A stretch of DNA of 64,000 nt, taken from Saccharopolyspora montiporae. GTDB lineage: Bacteria > Actinomycetota > Actinomycetes > Mycobacteriales > Pseudonocardiaceae. Numbering within the stretch: the stretch's first letter is position 1; each line of letters opens with the position of its first letter. The translations under genes were made by a program, and so were the position numbers. The stretch lies in the NCBI RefSeq assembly GCF_015209505.1, contig NZ_JADEYC010000009.1:282187-346186 (forward strand), written 5' to 3'. Of this stretch, positions 9,730-22,820 are shown one piece after another. The notes beneath the pieces were generated by a model. That model ran no database searches. It worked only from the letters and a program-made list of their open reading frames with translations, and had not been told where the DNA came from.

Positions 9730-10617
9730 TCAGGCCCGCCGCCTGCGCCGACGCTGCGCATCGCCCGTGGAGCCGTACGCGGCCAGCAGGTCCTCGACCG
9801 AGGTACCCGCGGTGTGCGCGCCCGGGTCCTCCGCCGCGGCCTCCTCGATCGTGCCCGCGGCCCGCACGCTTCCGGTGCCGACGGCCGGTGCGATCAGCGC
9901 GGTCTCCGCGACCGGGTCCGCCCCGTCCCCGGAACTCCGCGCGCCGGCTGCCGGTGCCGGGGGCTGCGAGGCCGGGGGCTGCGGCGCCGGCTCGGGCGGT
10001 CGCATCCCGGGCCGCTGCGCCGCCGGGTACTCGGCCGCGCGGAACGCCTGCTGGACCCCTGCTTGCTGGACCCCTGCTTGCTCGATGCCCGCCTGCCCGA
10101 ACCCGCCGAAGACGGAACCGCCGGACTGGTCCAACGAGCGCACCCGGGTCGACTCGGCGCGCAGGGCCACGTGCTCGAACAGCACGTCCCCGCCCACGAC
10201 CTTCTCCAACGTCGCGCGCAACCGCTGCATCTCGGACTGCAGGGCCTGGATCTGCGCCGCGGACTCGTCCGCCGCCTGCCGGTAGGCGTCCGCGCGGACC
10301 TCGGCCGCGTGCTCCTCGCGCGCGGCGATCTCGCGTTCCAACTCGGACTCGTAGAGGCGCTGATCGTCCTGCGCGCGCTCCTGCGCCCGCACCACCTGGC
10401 TGCGCAGCCGCGCCGCGACGAAGGCGCCGGCCAGGGCCGCCCACAGTGCCGCGACCAGGCCCAGCCGCAACAGCCTCGGGTCGTCACTGAGCACCAGCGC
10501 AGCGGTCGCCGCGCCCACCAGCAGTAGCGCTCCCGTCCACAACGCGGTGCTGCCGCGCCGCGCGGCCTCCGCACGCTCCTCGGGAGGTTCGGGTCCCGAG
10601 CCGACGGTGTCCGACAT
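9730..10617 (-). CDS. DUF6779-like membrane protein with coiled coil
   Basis: A 295-residue protein: short N-terminus, two adjacent membrane helices (about residues 30-70), then a charged helical region (EREIAAREEHAAEVRADAYRQ) predicted to be coiled coil, and a Pro/Gln/Ala-rich tail ending in seven Arg. The tail includes GIEQAGVQQAGVQQA, encoded by short tandem DNA repeats near 10048-10090. It resembles the actinobacterial DUF6779 family found in this folate/pantothenate neighbourhood. Function unknown. ATG 10617 chosen because upstream in-frame sequence is arginine/proline shadow coding. Confidence 0.75.
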   Translation of the reverse strand: MSDTVGSGPEPPEERAEAARRGSTALWTGALLLVGAATAALVLSDDPRLLRLGLVAALWAALAGAFVAARLRSQVVRAQERAQDDQRLYESELEREIAAREEHAAEVRADAYRQAADESAAQIQALQSEMQRLRATLEKVVGGDVLFEHVALRAESTRVRSLDQSGGSVFGGFGQAGIEQAGVQQAGVQQAFRAAEYPAAQRPGMRPPEPAPQPPASQPPAPAAGARSSGDGADPVAETALIAPAVGTGSVRAAGTIEEAAAEDPGAHTAGTSVEDLLAAYGSTGDAQRRRRRRA

Positions 10618-10753
10618 GCGACCACGGTACCGGCCGGTTATTCGATCGAGACCTGCAAGTCGGCCAACTCGCCACGAGGTTGCCCGATGCGGTCCCGCCG
10701 GGGCCCGCCGACCGGTCCAATCCGGGCCGCCCGGCGACCCAGCGGTCCGGGAG

Positions 10754-11245
10754 TCAGCGGTCGTGCGGCTCCCGCGGCTCGTCCCGGTCGTCCGGCACCC
10801 GCAGGCAGTGCTCCAGCCACAGGCCGGCGGCGATGAGCGCCGCCGCGCTGACCGAACCGACCACGATCGCCGCGAGATCACCGCGCGCGGCGAGCACGAT
10901 CTGCAGCACCGGGAGCACGTAGCCGAGCAGCCCGAGCCACACCCCGAGCATGATCGCCCCGCCCATGGACGAGGCCTTCGCCAGCGCCACCGCCCGCGCC
11001 GCGGTGACCGGTTCCGGCGGTTCGACCCCCTGCTTGCGTCGCACCTTGGGCCGCAGCCACACGGCCAGGCCCAGATCGGCCGCCGCGATCACCAGCAATG
11101 TGGCCCCGGCCAGGGTCGGCAGCCGCGGCAGATCCCCGTACAGCAGTCGGCCGGAGAGCAGGAAGACCAGCACCGCCGCGAGCAGGCCAGCGGTGACCAG
11201 GTGGCGGGGTTGGGTGAACGTCATCCGGCCGTCGTCGGGTGCCAT
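10754..11245 (-). CDS. DUF3180-family membrane protein
   Basis: About 163 residues with four hydrophobic helices (around residues 17-35, 43-63, 92-112, 118-140) and an acidic/basic cytoplasmic C-terminus. The position directly downstream of folK matches the DUF3180 family of folate-operon neighbours in actinobacteria. No catalytic motif is visible and the function is unknown. Starts at GTG 11251, ATG 11245 or ATG 11224 are possible; ATG 11245 is a compromise. Confidence 0.78.
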   Translation of the reverse strand: MAPDDGRMTFTQPRHLVTAGLLAAVLVFLLSGRLLYGDLPRLPTLAGATLLVIAAADLGLAVWLRPKVRRKQGVEPPEPVTAARAVALAKASSMGGAIMLGVWLGLLGYVLPVLQIVLAARGDLAAIVVGSVSAAALIAAGLWLEHCLRVPDDRDEPREPHDR

Positions 11246-11281
11246 GCCCACCAGGATCGCACCCGGGCGCGGGCGACCGGT

Positions 11282-11785
11282 TCAGGCCGCCGCGACCAGG
11301 TCCAGATCGTCCCGGCGGGTCACCCCGGCCACGTCGTCCGCCGGCAACCGGTGCAGCAGACCGTCCACCCGGCCGTGCCCGGGCAGCACGGCGTCCGGAT
11401 CGATCGCCAGCCACGGCACCAGCACCGTGGCCCGCGCGGGCGTGCCCGGGTGCGGGAGCAGCAGCTCGGCGTGCTCGCTGCGCACCTCGCCGACGCTCAC
11501 CACGTCGACGTCCAGGGTGCGCGGACCCCAGTGCTGCTCGCGCACCCGCCGCGCCTGCCGTTCCAGATCCTGCCCGCGCCGCAACCAATCCCACTCGTCG
11601 AAGCCGGCGTTCTCGGCGATCAGCACCGCGTTCAGGAAATCCGGCTGGTCGGTCACGCCCCACGGCGGCGTCTCGTACACCGGGGAGACGGCCACCAGCG
11701 AGTCCGCGAACCCGCTCACCGCCAGCTGCAGATGCCCGAGGCGATCGCCGATGTTCGACCCCAGCGACAGCACGGCCCTGGTCAT
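11282..11785 (-). CDS. folK: 6-hydroxymethyl-dihydropterin pyrophosphokinase
   Basis: A 167-residue HPPK that transfers pyrophosphate from ATP to 6-hydroxymethyl-7,8-dihydropterin. Diagnostic motifs are LSLGSNIGDR at the N-terminus, VSPVYETPPWG, the FLNAV strand, and WGPRTLDVDVV, which carries the magnesium-binding Asp pair. ATG 11785 follows GGAGG at 8 nt. It lies 16 nt after folB and completes a folE-folP-folB-folK order. Confidence 0.95.
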   Translation of the reverse strand: MTRAVLSLGSNIGDRLGHLQLAVSGFADSLVAVSPVYETPPWGVTDQPDFLNAVLIAENAGFDEWDWLRRGQDLERQARRVREQHWGPRTLDVDVVSVGEVRSEHAELLLPHPGTPARATVLVPWLAIDPDAVLPGHGRVDGLLHRLPADDVAGVTRRDDLDLVAAA

Positions 11786-11801
11786 CGAGCTCACCTCCGG
11801 A

Positions 11802-12185
11802 TCAGGCCGGACCGCCGCGGCCGCCGCGCCGCGACCGGCGGATGGTCACGGCGACATCGGCGAACTCCAGCGGGATCGGCGCCGACGGCTTGTGCAAGGT
11901 GACCTCGGTGGCGAACGCGCGCGGGTCGGTCATCACGCCATCGGCGATCTCGGCCGCCACGGTCTCCACCAGGTCACGCGACGGCCCGCCGACCACGGCC
12001 GCGGCGCGCTCGGCCAACTCGCCGTAGTGCAGCGTCTGCTGCAGGTCGTCGTCCGCCGCGGCACCGGCCAGGTCGATCCACACGGTGATGTCGACCAGGA
12101 ACTCCTGCCCGTCCCGCTTCTCCTGCTCGAAGACGCCGTGGTGGCCGCGCACCTTCAGGCCGGTCAGCGTGATCCGGTCAGCCAC
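11802..12185 (-). CDS. folB: Dihydroneopterin aldolase
   Basis: A 127-residue FolB that converts dihydroneopterin to hydroxymethyl-dihydropterin and glycolaldehyde. It has the [19 protein letters not shown] motif near the start, LHYGELAE, and the conserved [19 protein letters not shown] near the C-terminus (Lys is the general acid/base). The GTG at 12185 overlaps the folP stop by 8 nt. The short Arg/Gly-rich C-terminus is variable in the family. Confidence 0.95.
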   Translation of the reverse strand: MADRITLTGLKVRGHHGVFEQEKRDGQEFLVDITVWIDLAGAAADDDLQQTLHYGELAERAAAVVGGPSRDLVETVAAEIADGVMTDPRAFATEVTLHKPSAPIPLEFADVAVTIRRSRRGGRGGPA

Positions 12186-13032
12186 TGCTCGCTCCTCCGC
12201 TGTTCCACTCGGCGGTCACCGCGACCGCGTCCAGCGAGCCGCGCACGTCGTGCACCCGCACACCCCAGGCGCCGCGGTCCGCCGACAGCGCGGAGACCAC
12301 CGAGGTGGCGGTGTCCCGCTCGCCGGCAGGCCGCGGGCTGCCGTCCGCACCGGGCAGCAGGCCGCCGAGGAACCGCTTGCGCGAGGCGCCCACCAGGACG
12401 GGCAACCCGGTGTCGACGAGCACGTCCAACCGGTGCAGCAGCTGCCAGTCGTGCGCGGCGGTCTTGGCGAACCCGAGACCCGGGTCGAGCACGATCGCGT
12501 CCTCGGCCACCCCGGCCGCCACCGCGGCGTCGACCTGGCGCAGCAGGACCGACCGGACCTCGGCGACCACGTCGTCGTAGCTGGCGAGGCTGTTCATGTC
12601 CTTGCTGTGCCCGCGCCAGTGCATCAGCACCCAGGGCAGGCCGGTCTCGGCCGCCACCCGAGCCATGTCCGGATCGGCCAGCCCGCCGGAGACATCGTTG
12701 ATGATCGACGCCCCGGCCTCGGCCACCGCCTCGGCCACCGCGGCGCGGGTGGTGTCCACGCTGACCGGCACGCCCTCGGCGACCAGCCCGCGCACCACCG
12801 GCAGCACCCGCTCGGCCTCGGTGGCCGCGTCGACGCGCTCCGATCCCGGCCTGGTCGACTCGCCCCCGACATCGATGATGTCGGCGCCCGCGCGGAACAT
12901 CTCCGCCCCGTGCACGACCGCCGCATCCGTGTCCAGGTACCGGCCGCCGTCGGAGAACGAGTTCGGCGTGACGTTGAGGATGCCCATCACGACGCAGCGC
13001 CGCGGGGCGGGAAGCAGGTGGTGCACGGTCAC
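12178..13032 (-). CDS. folP: Dihydropteroate synthase
   Basis: A 284-residue DHPS joining p-aminobenzoate to hydroxymethyl-dihydropterin diphosphate; the sulfonamide target. Motifs: [15 protein letters not shown] (about 16-30), [13 protein letters not shown] (about 51-63), [17 protein letters not shown] and [10 protein letters not shown]. The GTG at 13032 overlaps the folE stop (GTGA); a second GTG at 13026 has better spacing from GGGGGAA. The long upstream open frame is antisense to folE codons and is rejected. Confidence 0.95.
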   Translation of the reverse strand: MTVHHLLPAPRRCVVMGILNVTPNSFSDGGRYLDTDAAVVHGAEMFRAGADIIDVGGESTRPGSERVDAATEAERVLPVVRGLVAEGVPVSVDTTRAAVAEAVAEAGASIINDVSGGLADPDMARVAAETGLPWVLMHWRGHSKDMNSLASYDDVVAEVRSVLLRQVDAAVAAGVAEDAIVLDPGLGFAKTAAHDWQLLHRLDVLVDTGLPVLVGASRKRFLGGLLPGADGSPRPAGERDTATSVVSALSADRGAWGVRVHDVRGSLDAVAVTAEWNSGGASSG

Positions 13033-13667
13033 TTCCCCCGAATCAAGGACAGCGCTTCGGACCGGGACGAGGCCGAGGAGCGGAAGATCCCGCGCACGGC
13101 CGAGGTCGTCGTGGTCGCGCCCGCCTTGCGGACACCGCGCATGCCCATGCACAGGTGCTCGGCCTCGATGACCACGATCACGCCCCGCGGCTCCAGGCGC
13201 TGCGCGAGCGCGTCCGCCACCTGCGAGGTGAGTCGTTCCTGCACCTGCGGGCGCCTGCCGTAGAGGTCGACCAGCCTGGCCAACTTGGACAGACCGGTGA
13301 CCCTGCCCTGCTCGTTGGGGATGTAACCGACGTGCGCGTAGCCGTGGAACGGCAGCAGGTGGTGCTCGCACTGCGAGTAGACCGGGATGTCGCGCACCAG
13401 CACGAGTTCCTCGTGCGCCTCGTCGAAGGTGCGGTCCAGGACGTCGTCCGGGTTCGTGTAGAGCCCGGCGAACAGCTCGCGGTAGGCCCTGGCCACCCGG
13501 GCCGGGGTCTCGCGCAGCCCTTCGCGTTCCGGGTCCTCGCCCGCTGCGAGCAGCAGTTCCCGGATCGCTGCTTCGGCACGCTCCTGGTCGAACTGGGTGG
13601 AGTTGAGAGCACCATCGGGGCGGGAGTCATCGTCTCCCGCCCCGATGGGCTCGACCGAGCTGGTCAA
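13029..13667 (-). CDS. folE: GTP cyclohydrolase I
   Basis: A 212-residue GTP cyclohydrolase I making dihydroneopterin triphosphate. Zinc ligands Cys100 and His103 ([10 protein letters not shown]) and Cys173 (HLCMGMRGV) are present, so it is the zinc-dependent FolE1 type. The conserved VGYIPN and [10 protein letters not shown] segments follow. The TTG at 13667 is preceded by AAAGGAA. The first 25 residues are a variable acidic extension. It begins the coupled folE-folP-folB-folK set, 48 nt after ftsH. Confidence 0.95.
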   Translation of the reverse strand: MTSSVEPIGAGDDDSRPDGALNSTQFDQERAEAAIRELLLAAGEDPEREGLRETPARVARAYRELFAGLYTNPDDVLDRTFDEAHEELVLVRDIPVYSQCEHHLLPFHGYAHVGYIPNEQGRVTGLSKLARLVDLYGRRPQVQERLTSQVADALAQRLEPRGVIVVIEAEHLCMGMRGVRKAGATTTTSAVRGIFRSSASSRSEALSLIRGK

Positions 13668-13715
13668 TCTCGTTCCTTTACCGGTGTGGCGCCCGCCGGA
13701 CCGGTGACCCGCCGG

Positions 13716-16094
<2,379 letters not shown>

Positions 16095-16330
16095 TCACTT
16101 GCGGCCGGCGGGCGGCCTCGACCCTCCCTGACAGTCATTTCGGGCAACGGCTGCTCGGCAAGCACACGTCATCCGCACCGTCAACCCCTCCGGACCAGCC
16201 TACCGGCCGACGTACGGGTGCGACCACGCCGAGCAGCGCGCAGGAGTTCGAGCGTACTCCGCCCGGGTGGGGTGTGGCTGCCGAGGGCCGAAACCGGACG
16301 CGGTGGACAGCACCCGCGCCCGGCCGACGA

Positions 16331-16885
16331 TCACACGCCGGAGGTGTAGACCTTCGGGTCCAGCGAACCGATGTGCGGCAGGTCGCGGTAGCGCTCCGCG
16401 TAGTCGAGGCCGTACCCCACGACGAACTCGTTCGGGATGTCGAAGCCCACGTAACCGACCGGCACGTCCACCTGCACCGCGTCCGGCTTGCGCAGCAAGG
16501 TGCACACCTCCAGCGAAGCCGGGTTGCGCGCCTCCAGGTTCTTGAGCAGCCAGGACAGCGTCAGCCCCGAGTCGATGATGTCTTCCAGGATCAGCACGTG
16601 CCGCCCGGCGATGTCCCGGTCCAGGTCCTTGAGGATGCGCACCACCCCGGACGAGGACGTGGTCGAGCCGTACGAGCTCACGGCCATGAACTCCAGCTGG
16701 GCAGGCTGCGGGAGGGCTCGGGCGAAGTCCGTCATGAACATCACCGCCCCCTTCAGCACACCCACCAGGAGCAGATCGCCGCTGACGTTCCGGTAATCCT
16801 CGTCGACCTGTTTCGCCAGTTCGACGACCTTGTCGTTGATCTGCTGCTCGGTGATGAGCACGGAGGCAATGTCGCCGTCGTACAC
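16331..16885 (-). CDS. hpt: Hypoxanthine phosphoribosyltransferase
   Basis: A 184-residue purine salvage enzyme (hypoxanthine/guanine + PRPP to IMP/GMP). The PRPP loop is [17 protein letters not shown]; the N-terminus [15 protein letters not shown] is canonical and [11 protein letters not shown] follows. The GTG at 16885 has GGGGGAG at 9 nt and gives the usual family length. The frame is open back to ATG 17053, which overlaps the tilS stop; that start would add 56 Gly/Ala-rich residues. The long form is judged less likely. Confidence 0.93.
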   Translation of the reverse strand: MYDGDIASVLITEQQINDKVVELAKQVDEDYRNVSGDLLLVGVLKGAVMFMTDFARALPQPAQLEFMAVSSYGSTTSSSGVVRILKDLDRDIAGRHVLILEDIIDSGLTLSWLLKNLEARNPASLEVCTLLRKPDAVQVDVPVGYVGFDIPNEFVVGYGLDYAERYRDLPHIGSLDPKVYTSGV

Positions 16886-17045
16886 GGCCCCGCTCCCCCT
16901 CTTTCCGGACTCGAAACGAACCTTGGAACTGCGCGGACGCGCCGGCGACTCCCCACCGCCCGGTGGAGCACCGCCACCGCGAGCGGCGCCGGTCTGGAAG
17001 CGGATCGCGCCGGCGCCCGCTGCTGCACCGGCCACCTGCGCCGCG

Positions 17046-18020
17046 TCAGCCATTCGGCGGCTTGCGGCCCGCCGCTTCCACCAGAAGCGTCCCATGCTCC
17101 CGGCGGAGCACAAAGTCGCCCGGCAACGCCCGACCCCCCTGGCCCCGCCAAGAACCCACGAGATCGTCGGCCGCGCGCAGGTGCGCATCGCTGAGCTCCG
17201 GCACCCCGCGGTCGAGCAGCCAGGAGCGCAGCACCCGCCTGCGGATCGCCGCCGGCGCCTCCGCCAGCGCGGCGGCGTCCAGCCCACCAGCAGCCTCGAC
17301 GCGCTCACGCACCTCCGCGGCGAACCCGTCCAGCACGGCCGAGTCCTCGCGCAGCTGATCGGCCGTGCGGGCCAACGACGCGCCCGCGCCGCCGCCGAGC
17401 ACGTCCTCCAGCAGCGGGAGCACCTCTGTGCGCAACCGCACACGGGTGAACGTCGGGTCAACGTTGTGCGGATCGTGCCACGGGGGCAGGCCGAGCTCCC
17501 GGCACGCCTGCTCGGTCGTCTCCCGGCGGACCCCGAGGAACGGCCGCACCCACGGCGGGTCGGATTCGGCCATCCCGCGCAGCGAGCGCGCCCCGGACCC
17601 GCGGCCGAGCCCGAGCAGCACGGTCTCCGCCTGGTCGTCGAGCGTGTGCCCGAGCAGGACCGGCGCCCCGGCGGGCCGGGCCGAGCCCAGCGCCGCGTAA
17701 CGAGCCCGGCGGGCAGCCGCTTCCGGCCCGCCCGGCCCGCTCACCTGCACCGGGAGCACTTGCGATCGGAGGCCGAGCCCGGACAGCTGCTCCGCGGTGC
17801 GCTGGGCGACCTCGGCGGATTGCGCCTGCAGCCCGTGGTCCACGACCAGCCCGTGCACCTGCAGACCGCGCCGCAACCCGACGTGCGCGGCCGCCGCGGC
17901 CAGCGCCAGCGAATCCGGACCGCCCGAACAGGCCACCGCGACCGCATCACCGGTGATCACCGAGCCCAGCAACCGCCGCACGGCGCCGCGGGTGGCGGTC
18001 AGGGCGGGAGGAGGGGGCAC
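17046..18020 (-). CDS. tilS: tRNA(Ile)-lysidine synthase
   Basis: A 324-residue TilS that converts C34 of tRNA-Ile(CAU) to lysidine. The N-type PP-loop SGGPDSLAL is at about residues 32-40; [37 protein letters not shown] and the [15 protein letters not shown] segment are all as in the family. The GTG at 18020 is preceded by an A/G-poor region; an upstream TGC-containing extension is rejected. It lies in the usual order tilS-hpt-ftsH. Confidence 0.94.
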   Translation of the reverse strand: MPPPPALTATRGAVRRLLGSVITGDAVAVACSGGPDSLALAAAAAHVGLRRGLQVHGLVVDHGLQAQSAEVAQRTAEQLSGLGLRSQVLPVQVSGPGGPEAAARRARYAALGSARPAGAPVLLGHTLDDQAETVLLGLGRGSGARSLRGMAESDPPWVRPFLGVRRETTEQACRELGLPPWHDPHNVDPTFTRVRLRTEVLPLLEDVLGGGAGASLARTADQLREDSAVLDGFAAEVRERVEAAGGLDAAALAEAPAAIRRRVLRSWLLDRGVPELSDAHLRAADDLVGSWRGQGGRALPGDFVLRREHGTLLVEAAGRKPPNG

Positions 18021-18047
18021 GCATACATTCTGGCCGGTCGGCGGATG

Positions 18048-18143
18048 CCCGGGGTGCGGGGTGCCCCCGCACACATCCCGGGGTGCGGGGTGCCGGGGGT
18101 GCCCCCGCGAACGTCCCGGGGTGCGGGGTGCCCCCGCGAACGA
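18048..18143. repeat. Three GC-rich direct repeats upstream of tilS
   Basis: Three copies of a unit beginning CCCGGGGTGCGGGGTG occur head to tail: 18048-18076 (29 bp), 18077-18114 (38 bp, with a 9-bp internal CCGGGGGTG-type insertion) and 18115-18143 (29 bp). They fill the gap between the metallopeptidase stop and tilS, so they lie in the tilS leader. Each unit contains GGGGTG/CCCCCGC segments able to form hairpins. Confidence 0.85.
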
Positions 18144-18158
18144 CGGCCGGGCGCGTCG

Positions 18159-19343
18159 TCAGCCGTGCACGCGGCGGACCCAGGCCGGCGGGTCGACCAG
18201 CTCCGCGCGGGTCGGCAGCTCCTGCGGCGAGTTCCACACCGCGTTGAAGCCGTCCATGCCCACCCGGTCCACCACGTAGCGGGTGAACGCCGCGCCCTGC
18301 GCGTACTGCTTGATCTTGGCGTCCACGCCGAGCAGGCTGCGCAGGATCCGGTCCAGCAGGCCGCCGCCCTTGCGGCGCTCGGTGAACCGCTGCCGGATGG
18401 TCGCCACGGTGGGCACCACCTGCGGCCCCACCGCGTCCATCACGTGGTCGGCGTGCCCCTCCAGCAGCGTGGACACGGCCAGGATGCGGTCCAGCGCGTC
18501 CCGCTGGTCCGGGCTCTGCAGCAGCTCGACGAGCCCCAGCACGCCGGGGCTGGTCTCCCGGGCGGGGTTGTCCGCACGCGCCTCGCGCACCGCGGCGGGC
18601 AGCCGGCTCAGCACCTCACCGGTCGTGCCCTCCATCGCGGTCAGCAGAGCACCGAGGCTGGCGGTGAAGTGCTCGCGCAGCCACGGCACGGCGTTGAACT
18701 GCAACCGGTGCGTGGATTCGTGCAGGCACACCCACATCCGGAAGTCGTCCGGCGGAACGCCGAGGGCCTGCTGCGCGGCCACGATGTTCGGCGCCACGAG
18801 CAGCAACCGCCCGCGCTGGCCGGGCACCCCCGAATCACCGAACGGATCGAACTGGCCGAGCACCTTGCCGCCCAGGTAGGCCAGCACGACACCGGCCTGC
18901 AACCCGGCGCCGCGGGCGTTGAGCCCGGCGAGCAGGTCGCTCGACTGCGTCGCCGGATCCTCGGCCAACGCAGCATCGGTGAGCTGGGACAACCCGTCGG
19001 CGGCCGCCCGCACCCAGGTCGGCCGGTCCACGACGGACCCCTCCAGAACGGGCAGGTCCAGGCCCATCCCGGTCAGCTCCCGGACATGGGTCTCCGCGTC
19101 CACCGAGAACCGGCGCAGCGCGCGCACCGCCTCCTCGGCGTGCACGCGGTCCACCTCCGGACCCGGGCGCAGCAGCCGGTTCGCGGTGGCGACCGCGGTC
19201 TTCCAGTCCAGCGCGCTGGGCCCGTCCGCGCCGCTTCCGGCGCGTTCCGGTGGCGGCAACACGGCAGTCGATCGAGCTTGCACGTCTTCGACGGTACCCG
19301 CGCGGCGCCGTTCCCAGGTACCTCTCGTCCGGGTGCCGCTCAC
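18159..19343 (-). CDS. Zinc-dependent metalloprotease, DUF2342 type
   Basis: A 394-residue protein of the actinobacterial DUF2342 ('F420 biosynthesis-associated') family with a zincin signature HESTH at residues 208-212 and a downstream [14 protein letters not shown] that can supply the third ligand. No signal peptide or membrane helix is visible, so it is probably cytoplasmic. The GTG at 19343 overlaps the dacB stop (GTGA), so the two are translationally coupled, suggesting a linked cell-wall role. Substrate unknown. Confidence 0.86.
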   Translation of the reverse strand: MSGTRTRGTWERRRAGTVEDVQARSTAVLPPPERAGSGADGPSALDWKTAVATANRLLRPGPEVDRVHAEEAVRALRRFSVDAETHVRELTGMGLDLPVLEGSVVDRPTWVRAAADGLSQLTDAALAEDPATQSSDLLAGLNARGAGLQAGVVLAYLGGKVLGQFDPFGDSGVPGQRGRLLLVAPNIVAAQQALGVPPDDFRMWVCLHESTHRLQFNAVPWLREHFTASLGALLTAMEGTTGEVLSRLPAAVREARADNPARETSPGVLGLVELLQSPDQRDALDRILAVSTLLEGHADHVMDAVGPQVVPTVATIRQRFTERRKGGGLLDRILRSLLGVDAKIKQYAQGAAFTRYVVDRVGMDGFNAVWNSPQELPTRAELVDPPAWVRRVHG

Positions 19344-22300
19344 CGGCAGCCGCAGGCGCTGAGCTGGTCGGCGATCCGATCCAGCGCGGGCCGCGCCTCG
19401 GTGGAGCTCGTCCCGTTCGACAGCAGGGTGAACACCAGCAGCCGCCCGTCCCGGGTGACCGCGGTGCCGGCCAGGCTGTTGGCGCCGTCCAGGGTGCCGG
19501 TCTTGGCGCGGACCCAGCCGCGGCCACTGCCGTCCTGGAACCGGGTGGACAAGCTCCCGCTACCGCCCGCCACGGGCAGTCCCGGCAGCAGATCGCGCAG
19601 CTTCGCCGCCTGCGGTGCGAGCCCTCCGGGACCGGGCGGTTCGGTCGCGGTCGCGAGCAACCCCGCCAGCGCCGTGGAACTCGCGCGGTCGTCCAGGGAC
19701 AACCCGCTGCCGTCGACCATCTGCGTCGGCCCGAGCTCGAACCCGTTGCGCTGCAGCACCTCGCGGACCGCCCGGGCGGATCCCGCGAAGGACGGTTCGT
19801 TGCCGGTGGCGATGGCGACCTCGCGGCCCAGCGCCTCGGCCAGCACGTTGTCCGAGTGCTGCAGCACCGTCTCGGTCAGTTCGCGCACCGTCGGCGAGCG
19901 CACCTCGCCGAGCACCTCCGCGCCCGGCGGGGCCTGCCCCTCGGTGACCTCGGCGGTGCCGAGCCCGCCGGCCAGCTGCTGCGCGGCGCCGAGCGCGGGC
20001 TGTTCGGAGCGGGGGCTGGTGTCCTCGGCCGGCTCCTCCCGGTCGCCGTCCAGCATCACCGGATCCATCGGGGCGACGTACCCGCCGGTGACGTCCTCCG
20101 GGAGCCAGCCCGGCGCGGTTTTCGGACCGGCGTAGCGCGAGGTGTCCACCTGCACCGAACGGATCCCGCCGCCGGTCGCGGCGTTGACCTGCTCCACCAG
20201 GTCGTCCAGCCGGGCCGCGCCCGGGTAGACCGACTCCTGCCCCGCGGGCAGCGCGGACAGCGTGGGGTCGCCGCCACCGACGAGCACCACGCTCCCCGGG
20301 GCGCTACCGCGCACGACCTTCGTGCTGAACCGCTGATCGGGCTCCAGCGCGAGGAGGGCCGCACTGACGGTGAGCAGCTTGCCGTTGGACGCCGGGATCA
20401 GCGGCCGGTCGCCCTGCTGCTGCCAGACGACCTGCCCGCTCTGCGCGTCGAGCACGGTGCCGCTGAGCTCGCCGACCGCGGGGTTGTCCAACGCCCCGGC
20501 CAGCTGCTGCGCCACCCCGGACTCGGTGGGCAGCGGCGCGGCGTCGTCCAGCGGGCGGATCTGCGGATCGAGGTGCACCGGAGGCGGCGGGTCCTGGACA
20601 CCGGACGCCAGCTCGGCGATCTTCGGACCGGTCGCCACCCCGACGCCGAGCAGCACCACGACCGCAGCGGCCACTGCGATGAACGGTCCGCGGCGGCGCT
20701 TCCGCGGCGGGGGTGCGCCGAACCGGTCCGCTTCCGGCGGGGGCGGGGGCCGCTCGCCACCGCCTTCCGCACCGGGCCGTTCTCGCTGCGCAGCGGCTCC
20801 GGACACGCCGAGGAAATCCTCCGGGCGCGCCTCTCGGGGTTCGTCGAAGTCCGGCCGGGCGAACTGCTGGGTCTGCTCGGCGGCACCCGGCACCACCACC
20901 GGGATGTGCTCGGTCGCCGGACCGGTGCCCGTCTCACGGGCCCCGCTGCCTTCGTGGATCCCGCTGCCCTCGTGGATCCCGCTGCCGTCGTGGATCCCGC
21001 TGCCGATGTCGATCCGGCCGGTCTGCTCCGCGGCGGATTCCGGCGGCGCCACGCGCGGCACCGGTCCGGTGTCGCCGACCGGGCGCAACTGCTGGGTCCG
21101 CTCCGCCGCGGCCTCCGGCGGCGCGATGCGGCTGAACTGCTGGGTGTGCTCGATACCGGCGGATTCCGGCTCGGGCGGATTCGCCGCGGAGACCGGAGTC
21201 GAGGGCTCGGGCTGTTCGTCCTCCTGCGGACCGCTACCGCCCGGCACGTCCGGGTCCGGCGCGTCGTCCTCAGCCGCTGCGGGAGCAGGATCGGTTCCGG
21301 GGTCGCCGCCGTCCTGTTCCGCTGCGTCCGGCGCGCCGTCCGTCGGTCCTGCTGGGTCGTCGGGTCCTGCTGCGTCGTCGGGTCCCGCGGCGTCGTCGGG
21401 CTCCGGCCCGGTCGCGACGGCGGACCGGTCCGCCGCGGAGTCCGTCGAACCGACCGCGGACGGGAAGGCCCCGGTCGCCGCAGTGATCCCGGCCCGCTCG
21501 GCGGGCTCTGCGTTGTCCGGTTCTGCGACACCCGACTCCGCCGCGTCCTGCTCGGCAGTCACGTCCTGCTCGGCAATGCCCGGTGCTGCGGCATCCGGCT
21601 CGGCGGCGGTGTCCTGCGCACCGGCTGTCGTCTCGGCATCGGCGTCCGCGGCGACCGCCGGTTCCGGCTGGTCGGCGACGTCCTCGGATGCCGATTCCGC
21701 GGATGCCGGGTCCGCGGATGCCGTGCCCTCGGATGCCGGGTCCTCGGATGCCGGGTCGTCCTGCGGCCCGTCCGGTTCGGCGGACGGGGACCGCTCGGCC
21801 GAGCGGTCCTGCTCCGGGGGCGCCGAACGCGTGGCGAACGCATCGGTAGCCCGCCCGTCGGGGCCGGTGTCCGCATTCGCCGAGGCCTCGTCCGCGGCAG
21901 GATCGGGCTCCACCAGCGATCCGCTGCGCCGGTCGATCATCGGCTTGGCGCCGGAGCCACCCGGCTCGACGGCCGTTTCGCCGGTGTCCGCCTGATCACC
22001 GGGCGCCGCATCCCCACCGGAATCCTGCTCGGTGCCGGAGTCGTCTTCGACGTCGGAGTCCCGCTCGGTGCCGGAGTCGTGCTCATCGGGCACGTCGGGC
22101 CGATCGGTGGTGAGCACGCCGGACACGCTCACCTCGGTAGCCCGCGAGCCGCCGGCGGCCGGTGCCTCGTTCACCTCGGCGGCACTATCCGCCTCGACGG
22201 CGCCATCCGAACCGGCAGCATCATCCGAACCGGCAGGGTCGTCGGGCGCGGTGCCGGCCTCGGAGGCGCGCACGTCGGCAGCGCTCCCGGCGCCCGAGGC

Positions 22301-22672
22301 GTCCTCAGCGACCTGCCCGGTCTCGGTCTCCGCGGTATCGGCACCGCCCTCGGCGGCGGCACCCGAGGCACCCGCGTCCGCGGCGGCGGGCTCGATCACG
22401 TCTGCTTCGGGCGCATCGTCCGCGTGATCCGCGGTGCCCGGTTTCCGCTGGGCGTCCGGTTCCCCGGGTTCGCCCGGGATGCTCTCGGCGTTCCCAAGCG
22501 GCTCGCTCCCGGCCGGGGCCGTGTCCGCGACCTGGTCCGACTCGTCCTGGCCCGACTGCGCCCGATCCGATTCCGATTCCGACGCAGGTGGGGCGGGGGT
22601 TTCACCATCCGATGCAGGCGGGCGGACGTCGGTTTCGGACACCTCACCCCGGGGGCTGTGGGGTTCGGGCAC
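19340..22672 (-). CDS. dacB: D-alanyl-D-alanine carboxypeptidase/endopeptidase with giant acidic cytoplasmic region
   Basis: A 1110-residue class C penicillin-binding protein (peptidase S13). Residues 1 to about 655 are a low-complexity Asp/Glu/Ala/Ser/Pro region; a basic KRRRG stop and one membrane helix (about 660-682) follow, then the extracytoplasmic PBP4-like domain. Active-site motifs are SNGK (about 762), SDN (about 940) and KTG (about 1056), so the enzyme looks intact. Just before the membrane there are four TQ[QG]-type threonine motifs. Family members are usually 400-550 residues. GTG 22672 has GGAGG at 5 nt. Confidence 0.93.
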   Translation of the reverse strand: MPEPHSPRGEVSETDVRPPASDGETPAPPASESESDRAQSGQDESDQVADTAPAGSEPLGNAESIPGEPGEPDAQRKPGTADHADDAPEADVIEPAAADAGASGAAAEGGADTAETETGQVAEDASGAGSAADVRASEAGTAPDDPAGSDDAAGSDGAVEADSAAEVNEAPAAGGSRATEVSVSGVLTTDRPDVPDEHDSGTERDSDVEDDSGTEQDSGGDAAPGDQADTGETAVEPGGSGAKPMIDRRSGSLVEPDPAADEASANADTGPDGRATDAFATRSAPPEQDRSAERSPSAEPDGPQDDPASEDPASEGTASADPASAESASEDVADQPEPAVAADADAETTAGAQDTAAEPDAAAPGIAEQDVTAEQDAAESGVAEPDNAEPAERAGITAATGAFPSAVGSTDSAADRSAVATGPEPDDAAGPDDAAGPDDPAGPTDGAPDAAEQDGGDPGTDPAPAAAEDDAPDPDVPGGSGPQEDEQPEPSTPVSAANPPEPESAGIEHTQQFSRIAPPEAAAERTQQLRPVGDTGPVPRVAPPESAAEQTGRIDIGSGIHDGSGIHEGSGIHEGSGARETGTGPATEHIPVVVPGAAEQTQQFARPDFDEPREARPEDFLGVSGAAAQRERPGAEGGGERPPPPPEADRFGAPPPRKRRRGPFIAVAAAVVVLLGVGVATGPKIAELASGVQDPPPPVHLDPQIRPLDDAAPLPTESGVAQQLAGALDNPAVGELSGTVLDAQSGQVVWQQQGDRPLIPASNGKLLTVSAALLALEPDQRFSTKVVRGSAPGSVVLVGGGDPTLSALPAGQESVYPGAARLDDLVEQVNAATGGGIRSVQVDTSRYAGPKTAPGWLPEDVTGGYVAPMDPVMLDGDREEPAEDTSPRSEQPALGAAQQLAGGLGTAEVTEGQAPPGAEVLGEVRSPTVRELTETVLQHSDNVLAEALGREVAIATGNEPSFAGSARAVREVLQRNGFELGPTQMVDGSGLSLDDRASSTALAGLLATATEPPGPGGLAPQAAKLRDLLPGLPVAGGSGSLSTRFQDGSGRGWVRAKTGTLDGANSLAGTAVTRDGRLLVFTLLSNGTSSTEARPALDRIADQLSACGCR

Positions 22673-22820
22673 GTACTCCTCCTCGACGTGATCGCCAGCC
22701 TGCCAGATTGCGAGCTCTCACACTGCGGTGGGGCCCGGCGGGACATCGTGGTCCACACTAGACGTGGTGAAGCGCGTGAGCGCGCGGCTGCACGACGACG
22801 CACGATTGGCGAGGAATCGA

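Noticed and set aside
16886..17053. A 56-residue Gly/Ala-rich N-terminal extension of Hpt starting at ATG 17053
   Set aside because: GTG 16885 has a strong ribosome site and gives the normal family length; the extension is low complexity.
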